The notes beneath the pieces are model-generated. The model saw only the letters and a list, made by a program, of their open reading frames with translations, was not told the DNA's origin and ran no database searches. From Hymenobacter armeniacus (lineage in GTDB: Bacteria; Bacteroidota; Bacteroidia; Cytophagales; Hymenobacteraceae), in the NCBI RefSeq assembly GCF_014699055.1, contig NZ_JACXAC010000001.1:124001-188000 (forward strand): a stretch of DNA of 64,000 nucleotides, in the 5' to 3' direction. Of the stretch, positions 26,178 to 34,647 are shown one piece after another; the first letter of the stretch is position 1; the number at the start of each line of letters is the position of its first letter. A program made the position numbers and the translations under genes.

Positions 26178-26307
26178 GGCGCCTCACGTTCGCCTCACCC
26201 CCTGACCCCCTCTCCCAAGGGAGAGGGAGCACCGGTCCTGCGCTTGCGTCTGGCTCCCCCTCTCCCTGAGGAGAGGGGGCCGGGGGGTGAGGCGAACGTG
26301 AGGCGCC
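26178..26307. repeat. 130-bp nested palindromic repeat inside the Bat operon
   Basis: Outer arms of 25 bases (26178-26202 and 26283-26307) beginning GGCGCCTCACGTTCGCC are perfect complements. Inside lie two more hairpins built from CCCCCTCTCCC / GGGAGAGGG. The whole could fold as a three-way cruciform. It separates the Bat membrane protein gene from the batA-like gene. Confidence 0.85.
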
Positions 26308-26398
26308 CCGCCAGAACGAAGCAAGCCAGCTGCTTTGCGGCGCACTGCCTGCCGTTCTGGCGGCATGACGTTCTTTTGCGGTTCGTATTCCATTTCAA

Positions 26399-27421
26399 TT
26401 GAACGACCTATTCAACCTTTTGCGCTACGCCACGCTGGCCAGCTACCAGTGGCAGCAGCCGCGCTTGCTGCTGCTCATGCTGGCCGTGCCGCTGCTGTTT
26501 GGGCTGCGGCGGGTGCTGGCGCGGCGCCGGCCGCGGGTGGGCGTGGCCTTTGCGCCCGGCGCGCGCCCGCGCGACTGGTCGGCGGCGCTGCGCTTTTTGC
26601 CCGATGTATTGCTGGGCTTTGCCCTGTGCTTTGGCATTGTGGCGCTGGCCCGGCCGCAGCGTACCGATGAGCGCGTGGAGCAGTCGGGCCGCGGCATCGA
26701 CCTGGTGCTGGCCCTCGACGTGTCGGGCTCGATGGAAATCGAAGACCTGCGCCCCAACCGCCTCGAAGCCGCCAAGCGCATCGCCGCTGACTTCCTCAAA
26801 ACCCGCGTGGGCGACCGCCTGGCCTTGGTGGCGTTTGCGGGCGATGCCTATTCACTGGCCCCCCTCACCACTGACTACGACCTGCTGCGCGAAGACCTGA
26901 GTGGCCTGAAAGTGGGCATGATAGCCAACGACGGTACCGCCATTGGCACGGCGCTGGGCGTGGCCACCAACCGCCTGCGCGAGTCCACGGCGCGCTCGCG
27001 GGTGTGCATCCTGCTTTCCGACGGCGAAAACAACGCCGGCAGCCTCGACCCGCTGCTGGCCGCGCAGCTGGCGCACGCTTTCGGCATCCGCATCTACACC
27101 ATCGGGCTGGGCAAAGACGGTTTTGTGCCCTACGGCAAGGGCCCCGATGGCCAGCAGCGCTACGTGCAAACCCGCCTCGACGAAACCACCATGCGCCAGT
27201 TGGCCTCGGCCGCCGAAGGGCGGTTTTTTCGGGCCACCGACACGGCCGGGCTGCGCGAGGTGTTCAACCAAATCAACCGGCTCGAAAAGTCGGAAATCAA
27301 GCAGCTCCGCTTTCGCAACACCAAAGACTTCTACCGGCCCTACCTGTGGCTAAGCATCGCGCTGTGGCTGGCCTGGCTGGCCCTGAAAAGCACGTTTCTG
27401 AGCAACCCGCTGGAAGACTAA
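26399..27421 (+). CDS. VWA-domain BatA-like protein
   Basis: 340 residues. Membrane segments at about 22-37, 66-85 and 315-332 flank a von Willebrand A domain with a complete MIDAS, DVSGSM (107-112), and later LLSDGENNAGS. This is the layout of BatA in Bacteroides-type aerotolerance operons, where VWA proteins are thought to assemble at the inner membrane. The only start giving the full first membrane segment is TTG at 26399 (TTG AAC GAC), as a stop codon (TGA) lies 12 codons upstream and there is no ATG between. batB, batC and moxR are absent from the window. Confidence 0.85.
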   Translation: MNDLFNLLRYATLASYQWQQPRLLLLMLAVPLLFGLRRVLARRRPRVGVAFAPGARPRDWSAALRFLPDVLLGFALCFGIVALARPQRTDERVEQSGRGIDLVLALDVSGSMEIEDLRPNRLEAAKRIAADFLKTRVGDRLALVAFAGDAYSLAPLTTDYDLLREDLSGLKVGMIANDGTAIGTALGVATNRLRESTARSRVCILLSDGENNAGSLDPLLAAQLAHAFGIRIYTIGLGKDGFVPYGKGPDGQQRYVQTRLDETTMRQLASAAEGRFFRATDTAGLREVFNQINRLEKSEIKQLRFRNTKDFYRPYLWLSIALWLAWLALKSTFLSNPLED

Positions 27422-27424
27422 AAA

Positions 27425-27510
27425 TTAGTGAGCAGTTAACAGTTAACAGTGAGCAGTGTCGCCCCGTCTGCTGCTGAATTGTTCACTGTTAACTGCTCAC
27501 TGTTAACTGA
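27425..27510. repeat. Repeat built from AGTTAACAGTGAGCAG units
   Basis: CAGTTAACAGT (27433-27443) pairs with ACTGTTAACTG (27499-27509), and further TTAAC/GTTAA and CACTGTT/AACAGTG pairs lie between. The segment fills almost the whole gap between batA and the yggS gene and is more AT-rich than its surroundings. Confidence 0.7.
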
Positions 27511-27515
27511 AAAAT

Positions 27516-28184
27516 ATGTCCATCGCCGATAACATTCACCGCATCGAAACCGAATTAGCCGGCACCGCTGCTCGCCTTTGCGTCGTCACCAAAACGCACC
27601 CCGTCGAAAAGCTGCAAGAGGCGTACGACGCCGGCGCCCGCTGCTTTGGCGAAAACCGGCCCCAGGAAATGGCCGCCAAGCAGCCCCAGCTGCCCGCCGA
27701 CGTGGAGTGGCACCTCATTGGCCAGCTGCAAACCAACAAGGTGAAGCTGCTGGCGCCCTTCGTGCACACCATCCAAAGCATCGACAGCTTGAAGCTGCTG
27801 CGGGAAATCGACAAGCACGCGGCCGCCAACAACCGCACCATCAACGGCCTGCTGCAATTCCACATCGCGCAGGAAGAGACCAAATCGGGTCTGACGCTGC
27901 CGGAAGCCGAGGAAATACTCAAATCAGAAGACTACAAGCAGCTGCGGCACGTGCGCCTGACCGGCGTGATGGGCGTGGCCACCTTCACCTCCGACGAGGC
28001 CCGGCTGCGGCAGGAGTTTCGGGAGCTGCGCGGCTACTTCGAGCGCCTGAAAGCTGCGTATTTCGCCTCTGAGCCCGCATTCCGCGAAATATCAATGGGC
28101 ATGAGCGGCGACTACCGGCTGGCGGTGGAGGAGGGGAGCACCCTGGTGCGCGTGGGCAGCGCCATTTTCGGCAGCCGGGGCTAG
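27516..28184 (+). CDS. YggS/PLPBP family pyridoxal-phosphate homeostasis protein
   Basis: 222 residues, the usual length. A fold-type III PLP-binding protein without known catalysis that buffers cellular PLP. The PLP lysine is Lys26 in LCVVTKTHPVEKL. Other family marks are FGENRPQEM, WHLIGQLQTNKVK and the C-terminal ISMGMSGDYRLAVEEGSTLVRVGSAIFG. Most homologues have AVSK rather than VVTK at the active-site lysine, which is within family variation. Confidence 0.95.
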   Translation: MSIADNIHRIETELAGTAARLCVVTKTHPVEKLQEAYDAGARCFGENRPQEMAAKQPQLPADVEWHLIGQLQTNKVKLLAPFVHTIQSIDSLKLLREIDKHAAANNRTINGLLQFHIAQEETKSGLTLPEAEEILKSEDYKQLRHVRLTGVMGVATFTSDEARLRQEFRELRGYFERLKAAYFASEPAFREISMGMSGDYRLAVEEGSTLVRVGSAIFGSRG

Positions 28185-28299
28185 CCGTGCCCCTGAGCCG
28201 CAACGCTCTCCGCCGGCTGCCGGAAACCACGCCGACGCAAGCGCAGCGGTAGAAATTCTCCTATCTTCCGTCCTCCGACTGCTGCCTTAATTCCCCCCA

Positions 28300-29463
28300 A
28301 TGTCCACCGCTACCTCGTCTTCGCTGCCCCCGCCGGCCATTGCGGCCAACCAGCACATCTACGACGACTACTTTGAGGAAGACTTCACCCGGACGGTGGA
28401 CGACAACATTCTGCAGCTGCTCGACCGCGTGTGGTTTCGCTCCGAGCTGGTGGGGTTCGAGAACTTTCCGCAGCGCAACCGCCCCGACCGGCCCCTGATT
28501 TTTGCTTCGAACCACTCGGGCATGGCTTTCCCCTGGGACGCCATGGTGGCGCTGTCGCACCTGTTTCGGCACCTACCCAAGCACGACTCGCTCAGCGACT
28601 TGCCGCGCCCGCTCTCGGCCCCGCTGCTTTCGCAAACGGCCCTGATGAACCCTTATCTGGTGAAAGACTTCTGGAAGAAATGCGGCTGCGTGGACGCCAC
28701 GACGCTGAATTTCGAAACCATGATGTACTACCAAGACCATAACCTGATGCTGTACCCCGAGGGCGTGCCCGGCATCGGCAAAGGGTTCAACCGCAAGTAC
28801 CAGCTGCAGCGCCTGGCCACCAGCATGGTGCGCCTGAGCCTGCAGCACGGCACCGACATTGTGCCCTTCTACACCATCAACGCCGAATACCTGAATCCCT
28901 ACGCCTACAGCTGGGATTGGGTCAACAACCTGACCAAGAAAATCGGCATCCCGTTTTTGCCGCTCACGCTGCTGCTGCTGCTGGTGCTGGTGCAGCCCTG
29001 GGCATTCTACCTGGCGTTTCCGGCCAAGCTCATCTTCGTGATGGGCACCCGCATCCGCCCTTCTGACCTCACCGCCAAAACCACCGGCGAGCTCACCCGC
29101 GAAGACTACCTGGCCCTGAGCGAGCAAATCCGCCAGCAGATGCAGGCCGAGATGAACGCCGCCGTGGCCGCCTACGGCCAAAAACCCTACCGCTGGGGCG
29201 AGCTCTGGCAGCGCATGAAGGAAAACCGCCGGTTTTTCCCGTTCTTCCTGCCCTTTGCCTGGCCCGCCATGTTCACCGAATTTGAACGGCTGTATGTGAA
29301 AGAAGGCAAGCGCAATTTTCGGATGAAGCTCGACCAGCCCGGCGCCTGGTTGCGTATGCTGTGGCGCAACCCCATTACGCTGGCCTACTTCGTGCCTTTG
29401 CTCGGCTGGATTCCGCTGGCCATCAAAGGCTACCGGGGCAATAAACTGGGCCAAAAGCCGTAG
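28300..29463 (+). CDS. PlsC-like lysophospholipid/glycerol acyltransferase
   Basis: 387 residues. The acyltransferase block I is NHSGMAFPWDA (His72, Asp80), with a wider His-Asp spacing than the classical HX4D, and block III is LYPEGVPGIGKGF (PEG 153-155). A membrane segment lies at about 220-247 (FLPLTLLLLLVLVQPWAFYL). The protein resembles the TMEM68/DGAT-like branch, which transfers acyl groups from CoA or ACP to lipid hydroxyls. The precise lipid cannot be named. Independent of neighbours; 115 bases separate it from yggS. Confidence 0.8.
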   Translation: MSTATSSSLPPPAIAANQHIYDDYFEEDFTRTVDDNILQLLDRVWFRSELVGFENFPQRNRPDRPLIFASNHSGMAFPWDAMVALSHLFRHLPKHDSLSDLPRPLSAPLLSQTALMNPYLVKDFWKKCGCVDATTLNFETMMYYQDHNLMLYPEGVPGIGKGFNRKYQLQRLATSMVRLSLQHGTDIVPFYTINAEYLNPYAYSWDWVNNLTKKIGIPFLPLTLLLLLVLVQPWAFYLAFPAKLIFVMGTRIRPSDLTAKTTGELTREDYLALSEQIRQQMQAEMNAAVAAYGQKPYRWGELWQRMKENRRFFPFFLPFAWPAMFTEFERLYVKEGKRNFRMKLDQPGAWLRMLWRNPITLAYFVPLLGWIPLAIKGYRGNKLGQKP

Positions 29464-29477
29464 TTGTTTTGTACGAT

Positions 29478-29569
29478 GTAGAGACGCACACTTGCGTCTC
29501 ATCGTTGAACGATAACCGTCCCACGCCCCATAACTGCGCGGCCGACTAGACGCAAATATGCGTCTCTAC
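29478..29569. repeat. Family B repeat (GTAGAGACGCA type)
   Basis: GTAGAGACGCA (29478-29488) faces TTGCGTCTC (29492-29500), and TAGACGCAAATATGCGTCT with CTAC completes a second hairpin ending at 29569. The outer GTAGAGACGCA and TGCGTCTCTAC are complementary. Related copies lie at 34484 and 50528. Confidence 0.8.
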
Positions 29570-29601
29570 GCTTCCCATCCTCCTCTCCCAAATCCCACCC
29601 A

Positions 29602-30585
29602 ATGCCCTCGTTTCAGCACTTACTGCTCAAGCAGCTCCTCACCGCGGCGGCCGCGCCACTGGCCCGCCGCAAGCCCAGCGTGGGCGCCATGCGCCTGGCC
29701 ATGGAAGCGGGCTCGCTCTTCCAGTTCATGCCTTGGCACGTGCACCTGGAGAGCCTGAAGCTGGACAACCGCCTGGAAGCCGAGTGGCTGCGGCCGCGCG
29801 GCGCGCACCCCACGCGCGTGCTGCTCTATTTGCACGGCGGCGGCTACGTGCTGGGCTCGCTCAACACCCACCGCAGCCTGGTGGGGAGCCTGGCCCAGCG
29901 CAGCGGGCTCAACGTGCTCACCATCAACTACCGGAAGGCGCCCGACCACCCGTTTCCGGCGGCGCTCGACGATGCCAAGCGCGCCTACCGCTGGCTGCTG
30001 CGCCACGGCCACCAGCCGCACGACATTGCGGTGGCCGGCGACTCGGCCGGGGGAGGGCTGGCTTTGGCGCTGCTGCTGGCGCTGCGCAACGCCGGCGAGG
30101 CCCTGCCCGCCGCCGGCGTCGGCCTCTCGCCCTGGACCGACCTCAACCTGCCCATCACGGCCCTGCGCCGGGTAGCCCGCGAGGAAGGCCTGCTGCTCGA
30201 AGCCTTGCAAATGCGCACCTGGGGCCCGCTCTACGCCCGCAAAACGCCGCTCACGCACCCGCTGCTCTCGCCGCTGCAAGCCGACTTGCACGGGTTGCCG
30301 CCGCTGCTCATCCAGGTGTCCACGGCCGAAGTGCTGTACGACGACGCCCTGCGGTTTGCCGACAAAGCCCGGGCCGCGGGCGTGCCCGTCACGCTGCAGC
30401 CCTTTGATGGGCTGGTGCATTGGTGGCACTTGTTCTGGCGCATCGTGCCGGAAGCCCGCCAGGCGCTCGACCAGGTAGCCAGCTTTCTGGAGAAAACATG
30501 GGCCGCGCCCGAAGCCGAAAACAGCGCCACCGGCGGGCGCAGCCGCACCTTGCGCCCGCAGCCGCGCCGCCGGCTGGCGGCCTAG
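29602..30585 (+). CDS. HSL-family alpha/beta hydrolase (esterase)
   Basis: 327 residues. Oxyanion motif HGGG (78-81) and nucleophile GDSAGG (146-151, Ser148) define the hormone-sensitive-lipase group of carboxylesterases. The acid and His of the triad are expected in STAEVLYDDA and DGLVHWWHLF near residues 245-275. No signal peptide, so cytoplasmic. About 35 C-terminal residues are Arg/Ala-rich and probably unstructured. It follows the acyltransferase with a family B repeat between, so they are likely separate transcripts. Confidence 0.88.
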   Translation: MPSFQHLLLKQLLTAAAAPLARRKPSVGAMRLAMEAGSLFQFMPWHVHLESLKLDNRLEAEWLRPRGAHPTRVLLYLHGGGYVLGSLNTHRSLVGSLAQRSGLNVLTINYRKAPDHPFPAALDDAKRAYRWLLRHGHQPHDIAVAGDSAGGGLALALLLALRNAGEALPAAGVGLSPWTDLNLPITALRRVAREEGLLLEALQMRTWGPLYARKTPLTHPLLSPLQADLHGLPPLLIQVSTAEVLYDDALRFADKARAAGVPVTLQPFDGLVHWWHLFWRIVPEARQALDQVASFLEKTWAAPEAENSATGGRSRTLRPQPRRRLAA

Positions 30586-30827
30586 GCAGCGAGGAACCCG
30601 CGGCGCATTATCAGCAGCCGGAGCAGGGCTGAATGAGAAAAAATAGCGCTCAGCTAAATGATTTTGAGCACTTTTGCAGAAATACGGCGTACAAGACTCA
30701 ACTATATTGCAGAGTGTTCGTAGGTTTGCACCAGAAATACTCGGCTTGCATACTACTTGTGGCCGTCAACTCGTTTTCCCTCAGTTGCTTCGCGTTTAAC
30801 CCTTTCACTTCAATCCCCTTCAACCCC

Positions 30828-31313
30828 ATGGAAGATTTGTTTAAAAAGTTCGTCAATGCCGGCGTCGGCTACATTGCTCAGGGCAGCAAGACGTTGCAAT
30901 CCACCATTGAGAAGCTGGTGAAGGACAACAAGATGACCCAGGAGGAAGGCAAGAAAATCATCGACGACCTGATGAAGAGCGGCGAAACCAAGCGCGCCGA
31001 ACTTGAAAAGCAGTTTCAGGGCCTGGCCGAGCGCGTGAAAAGCACCGTGGGCCTCGGCGACTCCAAGTTGAAAGCCAAGCCCGCCGCCAAAAAACCGGCC
31101 GCTAAATCGGCTTCGGCCGCCAAGCCGGCCAGCAGCGCCACCGCCAAAGCCGCTGGCGCCACCAAAAAGGCGGCCGACAAGGTGAGCGCCGCCGCTGGCT
31201 CGGCGCAGAAATCGGCCGCGGCCAAAGCCGGCGCGGCCGCCAAGCCGGCCGCGAAGAAGCCCGCCGCCAAAAAGCCCGCCGCGGCTTCGACCAACGGCGA
31301 AAGCCAGGCGTAA
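30828..31313 (+). CDS. Phasin-like protein with a histone H1-like Lys/Ala tail
   Basis: 161 residues. The first 75 residues form an amphipathic helical domain like poly(hydroxyalkanoate) granule-associated proteins of the PhaF/PhaI type (LVKDNKMTQEEGKKIIDDLM). The rest is a Lys/Ala/Pro repeat of AAKKPAAK type, as in PhaF and histone H1-like proteins, that could bind DNA. By analogy to PhaF it could tether granules or other bodies to the nucleoid; no PHA synthase is in the window. The ATG at 30828 marks the start of the helix; the frame upstream to 30633 is AT-rich leader. Confidence 0.75.
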   Translation: MEDLFKKFVNAGVGYIAQGSKTLQSTIEKLVKDNKMTQEEGKKIIDDLMKSGETKRAELEKQFQGLAERVKSTVGLGDSKLKAKPAAKKPAAKSASAAKPASSATAKAAGATKKAADKVSAAAGSAQKSAAAKAGAAAKPAAKKPAAKKPAAASTNGESQA

Positions 31314-31333
31314 GCTCGTCGGTTGAAATTTGA

Positions 31334-31369
31334 CAAAAGCCCCGTTTGCGTTTCGTGAACGGGGTTTTT
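31334..31369 (+). terminator. Intrinsic terminator after the phasin-like gene
   Basis: CCCCGTT pairs with AACGGGG around a 10-base loop, preceded by AAAAG and followed by TTTTT. It ends 60 bases before the UbiB-like gene. Confidence 0.85.
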
Positions 31370-31429
31370 CGTTGCTAATCCGGCGCTGGCCCGAGGAGCG
31401 GCCGGCCCAAAGCGCTACATTCGCTGTCG

Positions 31430-33112
31430 ATGTTCAAAAACACGATTTCTAACCTGTCCCGGATTCGGCAAGTGGCCGAGGTGCTGCTGCGCTACGGCTT
31501 CGAGGACGTGGTGACCACCACGCCGCTGCGCCGCCTCGTGAGCCAGGCCCGCCGCCTCAACTGGCAGCGCGCCGACCGGCAGGTGTTCGAAACCACGCGC
31601 TGGGAGCGGGTGCGCCTCATCATTGAGGAGCTGGGGCCCACGTTCATCAAGCTGGCCCAGGCCATGAGCAACCGCGCCGACCTGCTGCCCGAGGCGCTGA
31701 TTGACGAGTTTGAGAAGCTGCAAAGCAACGTGCCGCCCTTCGAGACGGCGCTGGCCCGCCAGATTATCGAGGAAGAGCTGGGCCGGCCGATTACGGAGGT
31801 ATTCAGCGAGTTCGACGACACCACGCTGGGCTCGGCCAGCATCGGGCAGGTGCACCGGGCGCGGCTGCTCACGGGCGAGGAAGTGGTGGTGAAGGTGCAA
31901 CGCCCCGGCGTGCGCGAAAAAGTGCGCTCCGACCTGGCCTTGCTGCACGAACTGGTGCGCCTGACCAGCGGCTTCCTGCAAAAGCAGGGCCTGGCCAACC
32001 CGCAGGACATCGTGGACGCCTTCGAGCGCAGCATGAGCAAGGAGCTGGACTACACCGCCGAAGCCCGCTCGATGGAGCAGTTTCGGAAGCTCTACGCCGA
32101 CTACACCACGTTCTACATCCCGAAACCGTTTCGGGAGCTGAGCACGGCCCGCATCCTGGTGATTGAGTTCGTGAGCGGCTGCAAAATCACCGACAAGGCG
32201 CAGCTGCAGGAGTGGGGCCTGAGCCCCGAAGCCGTGGCTGAAAACGGCATGGACATCTACCTGACGCAGATTTTCGAGTTCGGGGTGTTCCACGCCGACC
32301 CGCACCCCGGCAACGTGCTGGTGCGGCCCGACGGCACGGTGGTGCTCATCGACTTTGGCATGGTGGGCCGCCTCACCAAGCAGCAGAAATACGCCTTTGC
32401 GGGCGTGTTCATCGGCATGGCGCGGCAGGACGCGCGCAGCATGGCCCTCAACTTCCGGCGCCTCGCCCTCACGGCCGAAATTCCGGACATGCGAGCGTTC
32501 GAGTCCGATTTGAGCCAGCTCATTGAGGACTTCGCCACGCTCGACGTGAAGGAAATGAGCATGAGCGACTTGGCCGACGCGCTCCAAACGGTCATTTATA
32601 ACTACAAATTGCAGGTGCCGGGCGCGGTGTTTCTCATTCTGCGGGCGCTGGTGATTCTCGAGGGCATCGGCAAGGTGCTGCATCCCCGCTTCAACACCTT
32701 TGAGTTTGTGCGGCCCTACGGGGCCAAGATTATTCGGGAGCAGTACTCGCGGCAAAACCTGCTCAGCGAGGCCGAATACACGGGCACGCAGCTGCTGGCG
32801 CTGCTGCAAACGTTGCCGTCCGACGTGCGCCAGATTGTGCGCAAAATCAGCAAGGGTGAGCTGCGGCTGAAGTTCGAGCTGGTGGGTTACCAAACCCTGC
32901 TGCGCAAGGCCGACCAGCTCGTGAGCCGCACCATTCTGGCGCTGCTGAGCGTGGGCGGGCTGCTGTTTTCGGGCCTCTCGCTTGTGGGCCGCTATTCGCC
33001 CGACATGCCGTACCACCGCGGCGTGCCCGAAATAACCTGGTGGAGCTTGGGCGCCACGGGTTTCATGCTGCTGGTTTTGCTGCTGCTCGGCACCGGCCGG
33101 CGAGAGAAATAA
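31430..33112 (+). CDS. AarF/UbiB-family atypical kinase
   Basis: 560 residues. Markers of the ABC1/ADCK/UbiB family: FIKLAQAMSNR (Lys74-Gln77, position of the KxGQ motif), GSASIGQVH (134-142), the ATP lysine Lys155 (VVVKVQRPG), catalytic HADPHPGN (288-295) and DFG (308-310). Two C-terminal membrane segments (about 510-530, 540-556) are typical. UbiB proteins support isoprenoid-quinone synthesis; in a menaquinone-using bacterium such as this one the target is uncertain. The KxGQ glycine is replaced by alanine here (KLAQ). Confidence 0.92.
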   Translation: MFKNTISNLSRIRQVAEVLLRYGFEDVVTTTPLRRLVSQARRLNWQRADRQVFETTRWERVRLIIEELGPTFIKLAQAMSNRADLLPEALIDEFEKLQSNVPPFETALARQIIEEELGRPITEVFSEFDDTTLGSASIGQVHRARLLTGEEVVVKVQRPGVREKVRSDLALLHELVRLTSGFLQKQGLANPQDIVDAFERSMSKELDYTAEARSMEQFRKLYADYTTFYIPKPFRELSTARILVIEFVSGCKITDKAQLQEWGLSPEAVAENGMDIYLTQIFEFGVFHADPHPGNVLVRPDGTVVLIDFGMVGRLTKQQKYAFAGVFIGMARQDARSMALNFRRLALTAEIPDMRAFESDLSQLIEDFATLDVKEMSMSDLADALQTVIYNYKLQVPGAVFLILRALVILEGIGKVLHPRFNTFEFVRPYGAKIIREQYSRQNLLSEAEYTGTQLLALLQTLPSDVRQIVRKISKGELRLKFELVGYQTLLRKADQLVSRTILALLSVGGLLFSGLSLVGRYSPDMPYHRGVPEITWWSLGATGFMLLVLLLLGTGRREK

Positions 33113-33370
33113 GGCCGCAGGCAGCGATGACATCGAGGCAAAACTGCCATTAATCACGCCGCAGACGGACTCTTTGCTTCAACAGATAAAGTCCTTTATT
33201 TTATCAGTTTTAATGAAATTAATTACTGATAATTAATGTGTTACTACTAACAAAGCGGCGTTTGCTAAAGTCCTGAAAAATGGAATTTAACGTTGCCTGC
33301 CGGTTTGTTGGACTTCTACCTTTCCGCTGTCTGTCGCTAATGACAGAAGTTAATCCCAGCGGAAAACCCC

Positions 33371-34462
33371 ATGAATACCGTTACCCTCGGAGCAGTCCAG
33401 CGCTATTGCGTTACTCTCTTTGCCTGCGCCCTGCTTAGCCCCGGCTTGTCCAGCGCCCAAGGGCGCGGCAAAGCGCCCGAGCAGCTCGCGGACGAGACCT
33501 ATGACACCCAAAAACACCTGACCGTGGCCGTGACGAAGTTTACCGAGGCGCGTACGGCGCTGGCGGGCTTCATTCGGCAGCGCGCGGTGCGGGTGCAAAA
33601 GCAGGAAGAAACCCCGGAGCAGCTCATTGCCGAATTTGCCCTGCCCGCGCCGTACCTGCTGCCGCTCGATTCGCTGGCCGCGTCGCTGGGCTTTGTGGTT
33701 GAAAACAACGTGAATGCCCACGACCTCAGCGGCCGCACCGGCGAGCTTCGGGCCGAAGAAAAGCGCACCACCGACCAGATAGAGGGCATGCAGCAGCAAT
33801 TGGCCAAAGGCACGGGCACCCCCGAAGAGCGCACCAGCCTGCGCCGCGACCTGGACCGCGCCACCGAACGCCTGCTGAGTGTGCGCGAGCAGCAGGCTTA
33901 CATCGCCGGCCACGCCCGCCAGGCCTACGTCACGCTGCGCCTCTACGACGAAATCAGCTTCCCCACCGGCAACCGCCGCATCAGCTTCGTGAACATGCCG
34001 GGCGTGGAATACGCCTACCTGCACCTCGACAGCCCCAAAGCCGGGCTCACCGCCCCTGCCTATTCGGGGGTGGCCCTCAAGTACCTCGTCACGCGCGGCA
34101 AAAGCTATTTGAACGTGGGCATGTACCGCCCGGTGAGTGGCAACACCGGCGAAGAAGATTTCGTGAACGAGCTGTTTGTCATCAACTTCGGGCAGGATTT
34201 TTACCCGCGCAATTTCGGGCGCGGCCGGCGGCGCTACTTCAATCTCTACACCTGCTACCAGCTGGGCGGCTTCATCCTGAACCGCAACAATGACCGGGGC
34301 ACCGAATTCATCCCCAACCTGAACCTGGGCGTAGGCGTCGAAATTTTTAAAAGCAAGCACGTGCTGCTCGACACCAAAGCCAGCTACTTTGTGCCGCTGC
34401 ACGACCACAGCCGGGACCTGCGCGGCGTGCTGGGGCAGGCGGCGTTCAACTTCGTTTTCTGA
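33371..34462 (+). CDS. Putative outer-membrane protein with N-terminal coiled coil
   Basis: 363 residues, function not recognised. Signal peptide to about residue 30. Residues 115-180 are strongly helical and charged (GELRAEEKRTTDQIEGMQQQ and EERTSLRRDLDRATERLLSV), likely a coiled coil. The last 170 residues alternate in beta-strand fashion with aromatic caps (YFNLYTCYQLGGFILN, GQAAFNFVF) and end in Phe, as outer-membrane barrels do. The region upstream (33113-33370) is AT-rich and non-coding. It is followed by another large exported protein gene on the same strand. Confidence 0.65.
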   Translation: MNTVTLGAVQRYCVTLFACALLSPGLSSAQGRGKAPEQLADETYDTQKHLTVAVTKFTEARTALAGFIRQRAVRVQKQEETPEQLIAEFALPAPYLLPLDSLAASLGFVVENNVNAHDLSGRTGELRAEEKRTTDQIEGMQQQLAKGTGTPEERTSLRRDLDRATERLLSVREQQAYIAGHARQAYVTLRLYDEISFPTGNRRISFVNMPGVEYAYLHLDSPKAGLTAPAYSGVALKYLVTRGKSYLNVGMYRPVSGNTGEEDFVNELFVINFGQDFYPRNFGRGRRRYFNLYTCYQLGGFILNRNNDRGTEFIPNLNLGVGVEIFKSKHVLLDTKASYFVPLHDHSRDLRGVLGQAAFNFVF

Positions 34463-34483
34463 TAGGGAGTAGGGGGCAGGCGG

Positions 34484-34538
34484 GTAGAGACGCGTATTCG
34501 CGTCTTGGCGTCGAACGACCGACGTCTTGACCTGCTAC
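34484..34538. repeat. Family B repeat (GTAGAGACGCG type)
   Basis: GTAGAGACGCG (34484-34494) faces CGCGTCTT (34499-34506), and GACGTCTTGACCTGCTAC closes with an outer CTAC. It sits between the two large exported-protein genes. Confidence 0.7.
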
Positions 34539-34647
34539 CGCCCGTTTTTGTACTCGCTTCCGCAATTATTTGGCCTTGAAGCATTGTAGCCGCGCCGGGC
34601 GGGCCCGACCTTTGCGGCGTGGGCGCCATTTCTGCCCGCGTGCCTAC

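Noticed and set aside
31415..33157. 580-codon minus-strand frame opposite the UbiB-like gene
   Set aside because: His/Gln/Arg-rich shadow; no signal or domain.
33113..33370. Possible small gene or RNA in the 258-base gap after the UbiB-like gene
   Set aside because: AT-rich with no credible frame. A short inverted repeat (GATAAAgtccTTTATTTTATC) is present but has no clear terminator or RNA structure.
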